Shown piece by piece: positions 48,742-57,281 of a stretch of 64,000 nt of DNA. Made by a program: the position numbers and the translations under genes. Numbering within the stretch: position 1 is the stretch's first letter; each line of letters begins with the position of its first letter. The notes below the pieces were generated by a model, which was not told where the DNA came from, did no database searches, and worked only from the letters and a program-made list of their open reading frames with translations. The DNA lies in NCBI GenBank assembly GCA_963776735.1, contig CAVZNV010000022.1:186001-250000 (forward strand), written 5' to 3'. Source of the stretch: PALSA-612 sp963776735 (GTDB lineage: Bacteria > Actinomycetota > Thermoleophilia > Gaiellales > Gaiellaceae).

Positions 48742-49830
48742 CTAGTCGACGATCGCGACCTCGACCGACGAGATCGCCGGCAGGTAGCTCGCGATCTCGC
48801 TCCAGCTCTCGCCTTCGTCGGCACTCGCGTACACCTGGCCGGTGCTCGTACCGAAGTAGAAGCCCGGCACGTCGTGCGTGTCGTTCGCCATGCCCTCGCG
48901 CAACACGCCGACGAATGCGTCCTCCTGCGGCAGGCCTTTCGCCAGCTTCTCCCAGGAGCTGCCCGCATCCCGCGTGCGCCAGACCGCGGCCTTGCCGTCG
49001 ATCATCGTGCGCCCGTGCCCCGGGTCGAGCGGGATGACGTAAAACGTCTCGCGGTCGTGCGGATGCGTCGCCGCGGCGAAGCCGAACTCGGTCGGCAGGC
49101 CCTCGGTGATCTCCGTCCACGTCTGCCCGCAGTCATCGCTGCGGTGCATGCCCACGTGGTTTTGCTGGTACATGCGGTCGCCGTCGACCGGCGATCGAAC
49201 GACCTTGTGGACGCAGAAGCCGACCTCCTCGTGCGGCCGCGGCCAGTCGGCGCGGAGACCGCGGTTGCGCGGCGTCCAGTTCTTGCCGCCGTCGGTCGTC
49301 TCGAACAGGCTAAACCCCTGCACGATCGCCCAGAACCGCTCCGGGTCGTCCGTGTCGAACATGAGCGCCGAGACACCGAGGTGGCCGGGCGGCTGGTTGG
49401 CCGGGTCGTCCCAGTCCTCGCTGCCCGGCAGGTCCGCCAGGTTGGAGAGCAGCGACCAGGTGTCGCCGTCGTCGCGGCTCTCGAAGATGCCGGGCATCTC
49501 GACGCCGGCGAGCAGATGGCCGCCTTTCACGGCGAGGTTCGAGACCTTGGACATCTTCTTCTCGCCGTCGGCCTCGTAGGCGAGACCCTCGCTCGACTGC
49601 GTCCAGGTCTCCCCCAGGTCCTTGCTGCGCCAGATCGTCGAGCCGTGCCACTCGCTGGCCGCGGCCGCGTAGATCGTTCCCGTCTCGCCGTCGTGGATCG
49701 CGTGGTAGATGGGCCAGTTCTCGCAGAACGGGCCGCGCACCTCCCACTTTCCACGTGCGCCGTCGTCCTCCAGGAGGAAGCACCCCTTGCGGGTTCCGAC
49801 CAGGAGCACCGTGCGTGACATGCCCTTCAC
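48742..49830 (-). CDS. BNR/sortilin-like beta-propeller protein
   Basis: The 362-residue protein contains several Asp-box (S/T-x-D-x-G-x-T/S-W) repeats: SKDLGETW, RDDGDTWS, TDGGKNWT, DDCGQTW, RDAGSSW and ADEGESWS. This marks a six- or seven-bladed propeller of the BNR/exo-sialidase-like or Vps10 type. No signal peptide, so it is cytoplasmic and not a secreted sialidase. It is paired with the downstream MoaD-like gene. The pair seems to be a functional unit of unknown role. ATG start with a choice between MKGMSRT and MSRT. Confidence 0.85.
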   Translation of the reverse strand: MKGMSRTVLLVGTRKGCFLLEDDGARGKWEVRGPFCENWPIYHAIHDGETGTIYAAAASEWHGSTIWRSKDLGETWTQSSEGLAYEADGEKKMSKVSNLAVKGGHLLAGVEMPGIFESRDDGDTWSLLSNLADLPGSEDWDDPANQPPGHLGVSALMFDTDDPERFWAIVQGFSLFETTDGGKNWTPRNRGLRADWPRPHEEVGFCVHKVVRSPVDGDRMYQQNHVGMHRSDDCGQTWTEITEGLPTEFGFAAATHPHDRETFYVIPLDPGHGRTMIDGKAAVWRTRDAGSSWEKLAKGLPQEDAFVGVLREGMANDTHDVPGFYFGTSTGQVYASADEGESWSEIASYLPAISSVEVAIVD

Positions 49831-49898
49831 CTCCGTGTCGAGATCTCAACGATGCCTATCAGACTCCGTGCGACCGGAAAAGTCATCGCTCCCGTGTG

Positions 49899-49912
49899 CG
49901 AACATCTGTTCG
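49899..49912. promoter_or_regulatory. LexA/SOS box overlapping the dinB start
   Basis: CGAAC-ATCT-GTTCG (49899-49912) is an exact match to the actinobacterial/Gram-positive LexA site CGAACN4GTTCG. Its last base is the G of the preferred GTG start of dinB, so LexA would cover the promoter or start region directly. Confidence 0.8.
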
Positions 49913-51114
49913 TGTCCTCGCCGACCATTCTGCACGCGGATGCGGACAGCTTCTTCGCCTCGGTCGAGCAGCGCGACGACCCGGCGCTGCGCGGGCGGCC
50001 GGTGATCGTGGGCGGCGGCGTCGTGCTCGCGGCGAGCTACGAGGCGAAGGCCTTCGGCGTGTGCACGGCGATGGGCGGGCGCGTCGCGCGGCGGCTCTGC
50101 CCGGACGCCGTCGTCGTGCCGCCTCGGATGGAGGCGTACACCGAGGCGAGCAAGGCGCTCTACGCGTTGTTCGAGGACACGACACCGGCGGTCGAGGGAT
50201 TGTCGATCGACGAAGCGTTCCTGGACGTGCGCGGGATGGAGCGGATCGCCGGAACGCCGATCGAGATCGCCGTGCGCCTGCGCCGGCGCGCCCGCGAGGA
50301 GGTCGGACTGCCGCTCACCGTGGGCATCGCGCGGACGAAGTTCCTCGCCAAGGTCGCAAGCGCCGTCGCCAAGCCCGACGGGCTGCTCGAGGTGCCGGCC
50401 GAACGCGAGCTCACGTTCCTGCACGCGCTGCCGGTCACGCGGATCTGGGGCTGCGGGCCCGTGACGGCGGCGAAGCTGAACGCGCGCGGCATCGCGACGG
50501 TCGGCGACCTGGCGCGCGTCCCGGAGCGGACGCTGTGTGTGATCCTCGGCGCCGCGCTCGGTCGACATCTGCACGCGCTCGCGAACAACCGCGATCCGCG
50601 GCCCGTCAGGCCGCGCCGGCGCAGCCGCTCGATCGGCTCCCAGCATGCGTTCGGACTGTCTCGCGCGCCGCTCGACCAGCTGGACACGGAGCTGGTCGCA
50701 ATCGTCGACCGGGTCGCGCGCCGCCTGCGTGCGGGCCATCGCGTCGGCCGGACGGTCGTCCTCAGGCTGCGGTTCGGCGACTACACGCGCGCGACTCGCT
50801 CCCTGACGCTTCGCCACCCGACGGCGCAAACGGCGACGTTCCTCGCCGCCGGCCGCAGGCTGCTGGCGGCGGCGCTGCCTACGATCGAGCAGCGCGGCCT
50901 GACGCTGATCGGCTTCACGATCGCGAACCTCCAGGACGACCTGCCGTTCCAGCTCTGCCTGCCGCTCGACGCCGCCGCGAGTTCGCTCCTCGACGCGACG
51001 CTGGACGAGATCCGCGACCGCTATGGCGCCTCCGCCGTCACCCGCGGCATCCTCGTCGGACGGAGGGCTGCACTGACGATGCCGCTGCTCCCCGACCCGT
51101 CGCCGATCGACTGA
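49912..51114 (+). CDS. dinB: DNA polymerase IV (Y family)
   Basis: Pol IV is an error-prone translesion polymerase induced by DNA damage. The domain begins ILHADADSFFASVEQRDDP (metal ligands in DADS) and has SIDEAFLDV with the second acidic pair. Thumb/HhH residues follow near GCGPVTAAKLNARGI and the little finger near the C-terminus. From GTG 49912 it has 400 residues; in-frame GTG 49894 and ATG 49852 would add a poorly conserved extension across the LexA box. The C-terminus lacks an obvious clamp-binding motif. Confidence 0.93.
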   Translation: MSSPTILHADADSFFASVEQRDDPALRGRPVIVGGGVVLAASYEAKAFGVCTAMGGRVARRLCPDAVVVPPRMEAYTEASKALYALFEDTTPAVEGLSIDEAFLDVRGMERIAGTPIEIAVRLRRRAREEVGLPLTVGIARTKFLAKVASAVAKPDGLLEVPAERELTFLHALPVTRIWGCGPVTAAKLNARGIATVGDLARVPERTLCVILGAALGRHLHALANNRDPRPVRPRRRSRSIGSQHAFGLSRAPLDQLDTELVAIVDRVARRLRAGHRVGRTVVLRLRFGDYTRATRSLTLRHPTAQTATFLAAGRRLLAAALPTIEQRGLTLIGFTIANLQDDLPFQLCLPLDAAASSLLDATLDEIRDRYGASAVTRGILVGRRAALTMPLLPDPSPID

Positions 51115-51144
51115 CGCCGCCCGGCCTGCACGTCGTCGACCTCG

Positions 51145-51654
51145 CTAGCCGTCTGCTGCGACTGCCGCGCTCTCCTGCTGGAAGGCGCAGTGCGGCAGAT
51201 GCTGCCGGGCGAGCTCCCTCAGGAGACCGTGAAGCGTCGCCCGCTGGCTCTCGTCGAGGTTCGACAGGAAGTCGTCCTCGAGCCTGACCGCGAGCGTCCG
51301 GAGCTTCGCGAGCGCCTTTTTGCCCTCTGGCGTCATCCGGACAGACTGGCGCCGGCGGTCCGACGGATCGCGCTGACGTTCGACCAGACCGCGCTCCTCG
51401 AGCTCGTCCAGGAGCCCGACGAGCTGGCCGCGGTCGTAGTTGAGCGCATCCGCGATCGCACCCTGCGTCTCGCGTGACCCCTCGTCGAGCACGGCGAGCA
51501 CCGCATGGTGGTACGGGTGGAGCCCCGCTTCGTCGTACGCCTCGAACGCCTGCTCCTTGGCGGCGAAGCCCAGCCGCTTGAGCAGGAACGTCGTCGAGGA
51601 CGCCAGCTCCGCGGGCAAGCGCGGGTTCTTCGGGACTGATGTTTCAGTTGTCAC
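51145..51654 (-). CDS. MarR-family regulator divergent from an exporter
   Basis: A 169-residue MarR protein: YHHAVLAVLDEGSRETQGAIADALNYDRGQLVGLLDELEERG is split over helices 3-5, followed by the wing VERQRDPSDRRRQSVRMTPEG. A small C-terminal extension contains one Cys (LPHCAFQQ), which could be redox sensitive. The 75-base gap to the divergent exporter holds an inverted repeat, so it probably represses the pump and itself. Confidence 0.9.
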   Translation of the reverse strand: MTTETSVPKNPRLPAELASSTTFLLKRLGFAAKEQAFEAYDEAGLHPYHHAVLAVLDEGSRETQGAIADALNYDRGQLVGLLDELEERGLVERQRDPSDRRRQSVRMTPEGKKALAKLRTLAVRLEDDFLSNLDESQRATLHGLLRELARQHLPHCAFQQESAAVAADG

Positions 51655-51694
51655 GGGAATAAGTGTAGCGCGACCAAGCGTTGTGCTGATATAA

Positions 51695-51711
51695 CGTTGC
51701 GGTACTCAACG
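51695..51711. promoter_or_regulatory. CGTTG/CAACG inverted repeat, candidate MarR operator
   Basis: CGTTG (51695-51699) and CAACG (51707-51711) flank a 7-base centre directly upstream of the AGGAGGT site (51716-51722) of the exporter gene. TATAAC at about 51690-51695 could be its -10 box. A related CGTT/AACG pair overlaps it at 51679-51696. Confidence 0.45.
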
Positions 51712-51729
51712 ATTCAGGAGGTCAAGATT

Positions 51730-53217
51730 TTGTTGCAAGACGTCACAAACAGGAGTCGCAGCCGCTGGAGCGCCCTCGCGTTGATCGTCACGGCGCAGTT
51801 CATGGTCATCCTCGACGTTGCGATCGTCAACGTCGCCCTCCCGTCGATCAAGACGGATCTGGGCTTCTCGCAGGACAGCCTGCAGTGGGTGGTCTCGGCG
51901 TACGCGCTTCTGTTCGGCGGCACGCTCCTCCTTGGCGGCCGCCTCGCGGACGTGCTCGGGCGCCGGCGGATGTTCGTCGCCGGGCTCGGGCTGTTCGCGC
52001 TCAGCTCGCTCCTCTGCGGGCTCGCCTGGTCGGAGACCTCACTGATCGCGTTCCGCGCCCTGCAGGGGCTCGGCGGTGCGTTGCTCGCCCCGGCCGCCCT
52101 GTCACTCCTGATGACCACGTTCCCCGAGGGCCAGGAGCGGAACAAGGCGCTCGGGATCTACGGCGCGGCGTCCGGGAGCGGCGCCGCAGTCGGCGTCCTG
52201 CTCGGCGGGTTGCTCACCTCGTACCTGAGCTGGTCATGGATCTTCTTCATCAACGTTCCGGTCGGCGCCGCGGCGATCGCGCTGACGCCGTTCCTGCTCC
52301 GTGAGAGCCGGGCCGACCTCGAGCACCGTCACTTCGACGTCCTCGGCGCGAGCACGATCACGGCCGGGCTGATGATGCTCGTCTATGCGCTGACGCGGGC
52401 GACGACCGACGGCTGGGGCTCCCCCGGCACGATCGCGCTGCTCGCCGGCGCCGCGTCGCTCGTCTTCGCCTTCGTCGTCGTCGAGACCCGCTCCCGCTGG
52501 CCGCTGCTGCCGCTGCGGATCTTCCGCTCGCGGACGCTCTCGGCGGCAAACGGGACGATGGCGATCGTCGGCGGTGTCACGTTCTCCGAGTTCTTCCTGT
52601 TGACGCTCTACCTGCAGAACGTGCTCGGCTACTCGGCCCTGCGCGCGGGAGCGGCATTCGTCGCCTTCGCGGGCTCGGTCGTGATCGTGTCGAACCTGGC
52701 GCAGCCGATCGTTGCGCGCTTCGGAGTGCAGCGGACGCTGGTCGCCGGGCTGCTCATGTCGGCGCTGTCGGTGGCTCTGCTGACGCGGATCCCCGTCCAC
52801 GGCGACTACTTCACCGACCTGTTCCCCGCGTTCGTGCTCGGAGGCAGCGGGCTCAGCCTCACGTTCGTCCCGGTGACGATCGCGAGCCTCTCCGGCGTCG
52901 GCCGTGAGGACGCTGGCGTCGCGTCCGGGCTCGTCAACACGAGCCGCCAGATCGGCGGCGCAATCGGCATCGCCGCGATCAGCGCGATCGCCGCCACGTC
53001 CACGTCCAGCTACGTCAACTCGCATCCGGGCACCGTGGCCTCGAGCGGCGTCGCGCTCCACCACGGGCTCCAGACCGCGCTCTACGTGCTCGCCGCTCTC
53101 CTCGTCGCAGGCTCCGTTCTCGCCGCGACGCTCGTCCGCCCCGCCCCCGTGGCAGCTGCGGTCGAGAGCCCCGAGCCCGCCGAGGAAACCCCCGTCGTAC
53201 TCGAGGAGGCAGCGTGA
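51730..53217 (+). CDS. MFS exporter, EmrB/QacA-like (DHA2)
   Basis: The start is the TTG at 51730, 7 bases after AGGAGGT; a frame upstream of it is open but unlikely to be used. The 495-residue protein has 14 predicted membrane segments, with LDVAIVNVALPSIKTDLG in TM1, GRLADVLGRRRMF (motif A) and GVLLGGLL (motif C). A Pro/Glu-rich tail follows the last segment. It belongs to the DHA2 drug-proton antiporters. The next small gene overlaps its stop (GTGA). Confidence 0.93.
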   Translation: MLQDVTNRSRSRWSALALIVTAQFMVILDVAIVNVALPSIKTDLGFSQDSLQWVVSAYALLFGGTLLLGGRLADVLGRRRMFVAGLGLFALSSLLCGLAWSETSLIAFRALQGLGGALLAPAALSLLMTTFPEGQERNKALGIYGAASGSGAAVGVLLGGLLTSYLSWSWIFFINVPVGAAAIALTPFLLRESRADLEHRHFDVLGASTITAGLMMLVYALTRATTDGWGSPGTIALLAGAASLVFAFVVVETRSRWPLLPLRIFRSRTLSAANGTMAIVGGVTFSEFFLLTLYLQNVLGYSALRAGAAFVAFAGSVVIVSNLAQPIVARFGVQRTLVAGLLMSALSVALLTRIPVHGDYFTDLFPAFVLGGSGLSLTFVPVTIASLSGVGREDAGVASGLVNTSRQIGGAIGIAAISAIAATSTSSYVNSHPGTVASSGVALHHGLQTALYVLAALLVAGSVLAATLVRPAPVAAAVESPEPAEETPVVLEEAA

Positions 53218-53408
53218 CAGCCATAGCCATCGATCGTTTCACCGAGCTCGACGACCTCGTCCTGCGCCTCAAAGGCCTCGTCGTCGTGCGCAACCTGCTC
53301 CGCAGCCGCGGCGCAGGTCCCGACGAGCTCGGGATGTTCAACGCGGCGATCGACCGCGCCCGCGACCGCCTGGCGGAGTTCGTCCGCCGGGACGGGCCGC
53401 CGAGCTAG
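53214..53408 (+). CDS. small helical protein co-transcribed with exporter
   Basis: A 64-residue protein translated from a GTG inside the exporter stop, with GAGGAGG just upstream. It is predicted all helical: FTELDDLVLRLKGLVVVRNLLRS, then ELGMFNAAIDRARDRLAEFVRR. No membrane segment. It may assist the pump or its regulator, but this is position only. Its stop codon shares CTAG with the convergent hydrolase gene. Confidence 0.7.
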   Translation: MTAIAIDRFTELDDLVLRLKGLVVVRNLLRSRGAGPDELGMFNAAIDRARDRLAEFVRRDGPPS

Positions 53409-54019
53409 CCGAGCAGCTCTGCCAGCCACGTGCGGGCGACCTCGCCGACAACGGCGAGGTCGCCCGTCAGGCTGTGTGTCCCCTTCACGGGGACGACTCT
53501 CCGTGCCGGGCCCGGCGGCGGCATCCCGAACTGATCGCTCTCCCCCTGGACGACCAGCACAGGAACCGGCACGGCGTCGAGCTCCGCCAGGCGGCTCGGC
53601 GCCGGCTTCGACCCGGTGCGACGCGGCGGCTGCAGCGGGAAGGCGAGGCAGAGCACGCCTGCGGCTTCGGCCGCCGCCGCCGTTCGGCACGCGACGCGCG
53701 CGCCCGACGAGCGGCCGCCCGTCACCAGCAGCCCGCGGACGAGACCGTCCGCGCGCAATTGCTCGACGACGGCCAGCCACGCGGCATCGAGCTGAGCGGC
53801 GGGCGCCGGCGAGCGCCGTCCGGCGACGCGGTACGGCTGCTCGACGAGCACGACCGTCAGTCCCTCCGTTTCCGCTGCGCGCGCGGCGGCGGCAAGGTCG
53901 CGCGCTCCTACTCCTCCGCCCGCGCCGTGCCCGAGTACGAGCGCGCCGCGCGGCTCGGGCGTCGCACGCACGTGCGCCCGCGCCGGCCCGTGCGGCGTCT
54001 CGATCTCGATCGGGCTCAC
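53405..54019 (-). CDS. alpha/beta hydrolase (Tex30/KANL3-like)
   Basis: The 204-residue protein has LVLGHGAGGGVGARDL, the nucleophile motif GGRSSGARVA, the LAFPLQPPRRTGSKPAPSR loop, VLVVQGESDQFGMP with the acid and GTHSL with the His. This is the layout of the small KANL3/Tex30 hydrolase family. Its GTG overlaps the LtrA-like gene stop by 4 bases, so they form an operon. Substrate unknown. Confidence 0.87.
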   Translation of the reverse strand: MSPIEIETPHGPARAHVRATPEPRGALVLGHGAGGGVGARDLAAAARAAETEGLTVVLVEQPYRVAGRRSPAPAAQLDAAWLAVVEQLRADGLVRGLLVTGGRSSGARVACRTAAAAEAAGVLCLAFPLQPPRRTGSKPAPSRLAELDAVPVPVLVVQGESDQFGMPPPGPARRVVPVKGTHSLTGDLAVVGEVARTWLAELLG

Positions 54020-55209
54020 TCGGCCGGCGCCTCGACCAGCAGCTGAGAACGGACGCGCGCACGGGCATCGGCGAAGCGCAGCGCCTCGTAGGCGATCAAT
54101 CCGACGAGAAGCGCCGTCAGCAGCGAGAGCGCGGCCAGCGGCGGCACCGACCACCCGGCCGGGATCAGGGCGAACAGCACGCCCGCAGCCACGAGCCGCT
54201 GCCGGTTCAGCGTGTGGACGTTGCGGAGCCGGAACGCGACGTGGGCCAGCAGGTAGATCGCCGCTCCGCCGAACATCGCCGCAGCCTCGACGTTCGTCAG
54301 CTCGTGGTGCACGTGGAGAAGCGCCTCCTTGAGCCCGACCGCGACGAGCGCGATGCCCGCGACCATCCAGTAGTGGAGGTACGAGTAGGAGTCCCGCGCC
54401 ATCCGGTTCCGCTCGCGCAGGTCGGGCTCGGCCGCAAGGCGGCGGGCCGCGACGAGTGCGACGACGTCGAAGTAGAGCCACCAGAGCGCAGCAGCGACGG
54501 CGACGCCGAGCACCGCGGCGAGCACCTCGGGCGCGTCCAGCGCCGTATCGGCCGCGATCCCGATCGCCACGATCGACTCACCGAGCGCGATGATGATGAT
54601 CCCGCTGTGTCGCTCGGCGAAGTGGCCCGGCACGAACCGCCAGCCTCCGACGTCGATCACGAGCGGCCCGCCGACGTCGAGCGCGATCGCAATCAGCCAG
54701 AGCGCCAGCCGAACGTTGCCGCCCGCAGCGGCCGCGGCAAAGAGCAGACCGACGCCGATCGTGGTGCTGATCGCGAGGCCGACGACCGAGTGCCGCAGTC
54801 CCGCATCGTCGCGGCTGGCGAGGAGGAAGAGCACGAGGTGCGCGACCCGGAGAGCGGCATATGCACCCGCGAACAACCAGGCCGTATCGGTGAACGCACC
54901 GTGGATGCTCAGCGCGGCGACGAGCATCGCCGCCATCGCCGCGAAGATCGCGAGGCGGACGCTCGTGTCCTCGGGGTCGATCACGCTCGTCAGCCACGTG
55001 TAGCCGCCCCACGACCACCAGAGCAGGCCGAGGATGAGCATGGCCCGAAAGGTGTTCAGCCAGGTCGGATCGGCCACGATCAGCGCCGTGCACTGGGTCA
55101 GCGCGAGGCCGAAGACGAGGTCGAAGAAGAGCTCGAGCGCGCTGACCCGCTCGCCGTCCCGCAGCGAGGGCGACAGCCGGCGCGTCCGCTCCGGAGCCGT
55201 GGCGGTCAT
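54016..55209 (-). CDS. low temperature requirement A (LtrA)-like membrane protein
   Basis: The 397-residue protein begins with SALELFFDLVFGLALTQ, the LtrA-family signature. It has about 10-12 membrane segments and the VPGHFAERHSGIIIIALGESIVAIG stretch, another family hallmark. LtrA was named from a Listeria growth phenotype at low temperature; the biochemical role is unknown. Operon with the downstream hydrolase. A 306-base gene-free stretch with a long palindrome lies upstream. Confidence 0.93.
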   Translation of the reverse strand: MTATAPERTRRLSPSLRDGERVSALELFFDLVFGLALTQCTALIVADPTWLNTFRAMLILGLLWWSWGGYTWLTSVIDPEDTSVRLAIFAAMAAMLVAALSIHGAFTDTAWLFAGAYAALRVAHLVLFLLASRDDAGLRHSVVGLAISTTIGVGLLFAAAAAGGNVRLALWLIAIALDVGGPLVIDVGGWRFVPGHFAERHSGIIIIALGESIVAIGIAADTALDAPEVLAAVLGVAVAAALWWLYFDVVALVAARRLAAEPDLRERNRMARDSYSYLHYWMVAGIALVAVGLKEALLHVHHELTNVEAAAMFGGAAIYLLAHVAFRLRNVHTLNRQRLVAAGVLFALIPAGWSVPPLAALSLLTALLVGLIAYEALRFADARARVRSQLLVEAPAE

Positions 55210-55265
55210 CCCGGGATGGTGGCAGAGACGCCACTCCCGCGAAGTCAGCCACCTGTCCGTTCCCG

Positions 55266-55309
55266 CCAGGTCCTAGTGACTGTCCCATGGGACAGTCACT
55301 AGGACCTGG
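55266..55309. repeat. perfect 44-base palindrome
   Basis: The 22-base left arm begins CCAGGTCCTAGTGACTGTCC (55266-55285) and runs through CA. The right arm (55288-55309) is its exact reverse complement with no loop. It can form a cruciform or, as RNA, a very stable hairpin. It lies 57 bases upstream of the ltrA-like start and 207 bases after the exporter gene end. Confidence 0.95.
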
Positions 55310-55416
55310 CCCGCGGGGAGACGGCCGAGGGGCGACTCGAGAGCGCACGCGGGGTCGGAAGCGGACGTTTCGGTCGTCGCCATGGAGCCGCCCGGCGCGG
55401 GCTATGGCCGTTCCGG

Positions 55417-55436
55417 CCAGGTCCGGGTGACTGTCA
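55417..55436 (+). repeat. partial third copy of the palindrome arm
   Basis: CCAGGTCCGGGTGACTGTCA matches the first 20 bases of the 44-base palindrome arm at 17 positions. It is in direct orientation, 151 bases away. This suggests the arm is a mobile or repeated small element rather than a one-off terminator. Confidence 0.7.
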
Positions 55437-55515
55437 CTCAGACATGGCCGAAACCGACGCTGGGCGAGGCGGGAGAGCTTCGCGTCGCTCTCCCCTGTTC
55501 CGTCGGGGGTTCCTA

Positions 55516-57252
55516 CTACTCAGACGGAACGGAGGCTGCAAACTCATCGCCGTGCACGTGCCGCGTGCCGCGCGACCAGGACGCGGCGGCTGCGACGAGG
55601 CAGGCGACGATCGCGAACGCAAACGCCTCGTGCAGGCCGGACTGGAACGGGCCGCTGAGCAGGCTCGGGAAGAACGTGCGACCGCTGACCGTGGCCGCGT
55701 TCGCCGCGCTGAGGTGATGGAGCACGTGCGGCCCGAGGAGCTGCTCGGCCGGGTTGTAGCCGAGGAACGACGCGAACAGCACGGAGACCGGCGGCACGTT
55801 CCCGATACGCGTCGCCTCGCTCGCTGCGACGCCGTGGGCCTGGAGACCGGCCGACAGCGTGTGCGGCAAGGTCGACGACAGGCCGACGATCATCAGCGTG
55901 AAGAAGATCCCGATCGACAGCACCTGCGCCGAGTTCTGGAACGTCTGGTTCATGCCGGCGCCCGCGCCGCGGTGGCGGGCGGGCAGGCTGTTCATCACGC
56001 TCGCGCGATTCGGAGATGCGAAGGCACCCATCGCCGCGCCGAGGAGAAACAGGATCGCCGCGAACTCCCAGTAGGTGAACTCGACCGGCAGCAGCATCAG
56101 CAGGCCGAAGGCGAGCGCCGTGGCGAGCATCCCGCCGGTCGCGAACCAGCGGGCGCCGTAGCGATCTGACAGGAAGCCGGACAGAGGCCCGGCGAAGAGG
56201 AAGCCGACCGTCAGCGGCAGCATCAGGATCCCGGCCCAGAGCGGCGTCGACGTGAAGGAGTAGCCGTGCTCGGGCAGCCAGATGCCCTGGAGCCAGATGA
56301 TCAGCATGAACATCAGCCCGCCGCGCGCCACCGAGGACAGGAAGGTCGAGAGCGTGCCGAACGTGAACGCGCGGCTCCGGAAAAGGTCGAGGTGGAACAT
56401 CGGCTCGCGCGCGCGGCGCTCGATCAGGACGAAGACGGCCAGCAGCATGGCCCCGATCGCGAGCGCGGAGATCACGAACGGGTTCTCCCACCCCATCGCC
56501 GAGCCGCCGTACGGCCGGATGCCGTAGGTGATGCCGATCATGATCAAAATCAGCCCGGCGGCGAAGGTGACGTTTCCCGCCCAGTCGATGGATGCGTGCC
56601 GGCGACTGTGGATCTCGCGCAGGCTCGTCCGCGACCAGATCGTCCCGAAGAGGCCGAACGGCACGGAGACGAGGAAGATCAGCCGCCAGTCGATCGGCGC
56701 CAGCACGCCGCCGACCACGAGCCCGATGAACAGGCCGCTGATCGAGACGACGTTCGTGATGCCGAGCGCGAGCCCGCGCTGGTTCGCGGGGAAGGCGTCG
56801 GTCAGGATCGCCGCCGCGTTCGCGAGCAGGAAGGCGCACCCGATGCCCTGGACGATGCGGAAGACGATCAGCCAGTCGGCTCCGGCCCGGCCGTGCAGCC
56901 AGTCGACCGAGAGCAAGAGCGACGCGACCGTGAAGATGACGAATCCGAGCGTGTACATCCGCACGCGGCCGTAGAGATCGCCGAGGCGCCCGAGGCTGAC
57001 GACGAGGACGCTCGTGACGACGAGGAACCCGAGGATCATCCAGAGCAGGTAGAAGCTGTTGCCCGAGGCCAGCGGGTCGAGATGGATGCCGCGGAACACG
57101 TCCGGCATCGCCACGAGCATGATCGACGCGTCGATCGTGGCCAGCAGCATCGCCATCGTCGTGTTCGACAGCGCGACCCACTTGTAGCGGTCGGGCGCGG
57201 CGTGCGACCGGACCGCCTGCTCCGGTACGAGCGGCTCGAGAACTTCAGTCAT
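55516..57252 (-). CDS. MFS exporter, 14-segment DHA2-like
   Basis: The 578-residue protein has about 14 membrane segments. TM1 is TTMAMLLATIDASIMLVAMPDVF, motif A is GRLGDLYGRVRMY, and motif C-like GLFIGLVVGGVL is in TM5. A long extracellular loop before the last segment (about 480-530) is typical of larger DHA2 members. The divergent marR gene starts 29 bases away and the gap carries an inverted repeat, so MarR control is likely. Confidence 0.92.
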   Translation of the reverse strand: MTEVLEPLVPEQAVRSHAAPDRYKWVALSNTTMAMLLATIDASIMLVAMPDVFRGIHLDPLASGNSFYLLWMILGFLVVTSVLVVSLGRLGDLYGRVRMYTLGFVIFTVASLLLSVDWLHGRAGADWLIVFRIVQGIGCAFLLANAAAILTDAFPANQRGLALGITNVVSISGLFIGLVVGGVLAPIDWRLIFLVSVPFGLFGTIWSRTSLREIHSRRHASIDWAGNVTFAAGLILIMIGITYGIRPYGGSAMGWENPFVISALAIGAMLLAVFVLIERRAREPMFHLDLFRSRAFTFGTLSTFLSSVARGGLMFMLIIWLQGIWLPEHGYSFTSTPLWAGILMLPLTVGFLFAGPLSGFLSDRYGARWFATGGMLATALAFGLLMLLPVEFTYWEFAAILFLLGAAMGAFASPNRASVMNSLPARHRGAGAGMNQTFQNSAQVLSIGIFFTLMIVGLSSTLPHTLSAGLQAHGVAASEATRIGNVPPVSVLFASFLGYNPAEQLLGPHVLHHLSAANAATVSGRTFFPSLLSGPFQSGLHEAFAFAIVACLVAAAASWSRGTRHVHGDEFAASVPSE

Positions 57253-57259
57253 TCTGTTC

Positions 57260-57275
57260 AGTTTACCTGTAGACT
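57260..57275. promoter_or_regulatory. AGTTTAC-CT-GTAGACT inverted repeat, candidate MarR operator
   Basis: The arms AGTTTAC (57260-57266) and GTAGACT (57269-57275) match at six of seven positions. They sit in the 29-base gap between the divergent exporter and marR genes. The AGTTTACNNGTAAACT-like symmetry is typical of MarR sites next to MFS pumps. Confidence 0.6.
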
Positions 57276-57281
57276 TTGGCC

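Larger units (their letters stand above)
55210..55515. other. gene-free stretch between MFS and ltrA-like genes
   Basis: These 306 bases have no open frame with coding character. They hold the 44-base palindrome, a partial third copy of its arm, and several CATGG/GGCC-rich short repeats. Both flanking genes are on the minus strand, so it contains the end of the exporter transcript and the ltrA promoter, neither of which I can pinpoint. Confidence 0.7.
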
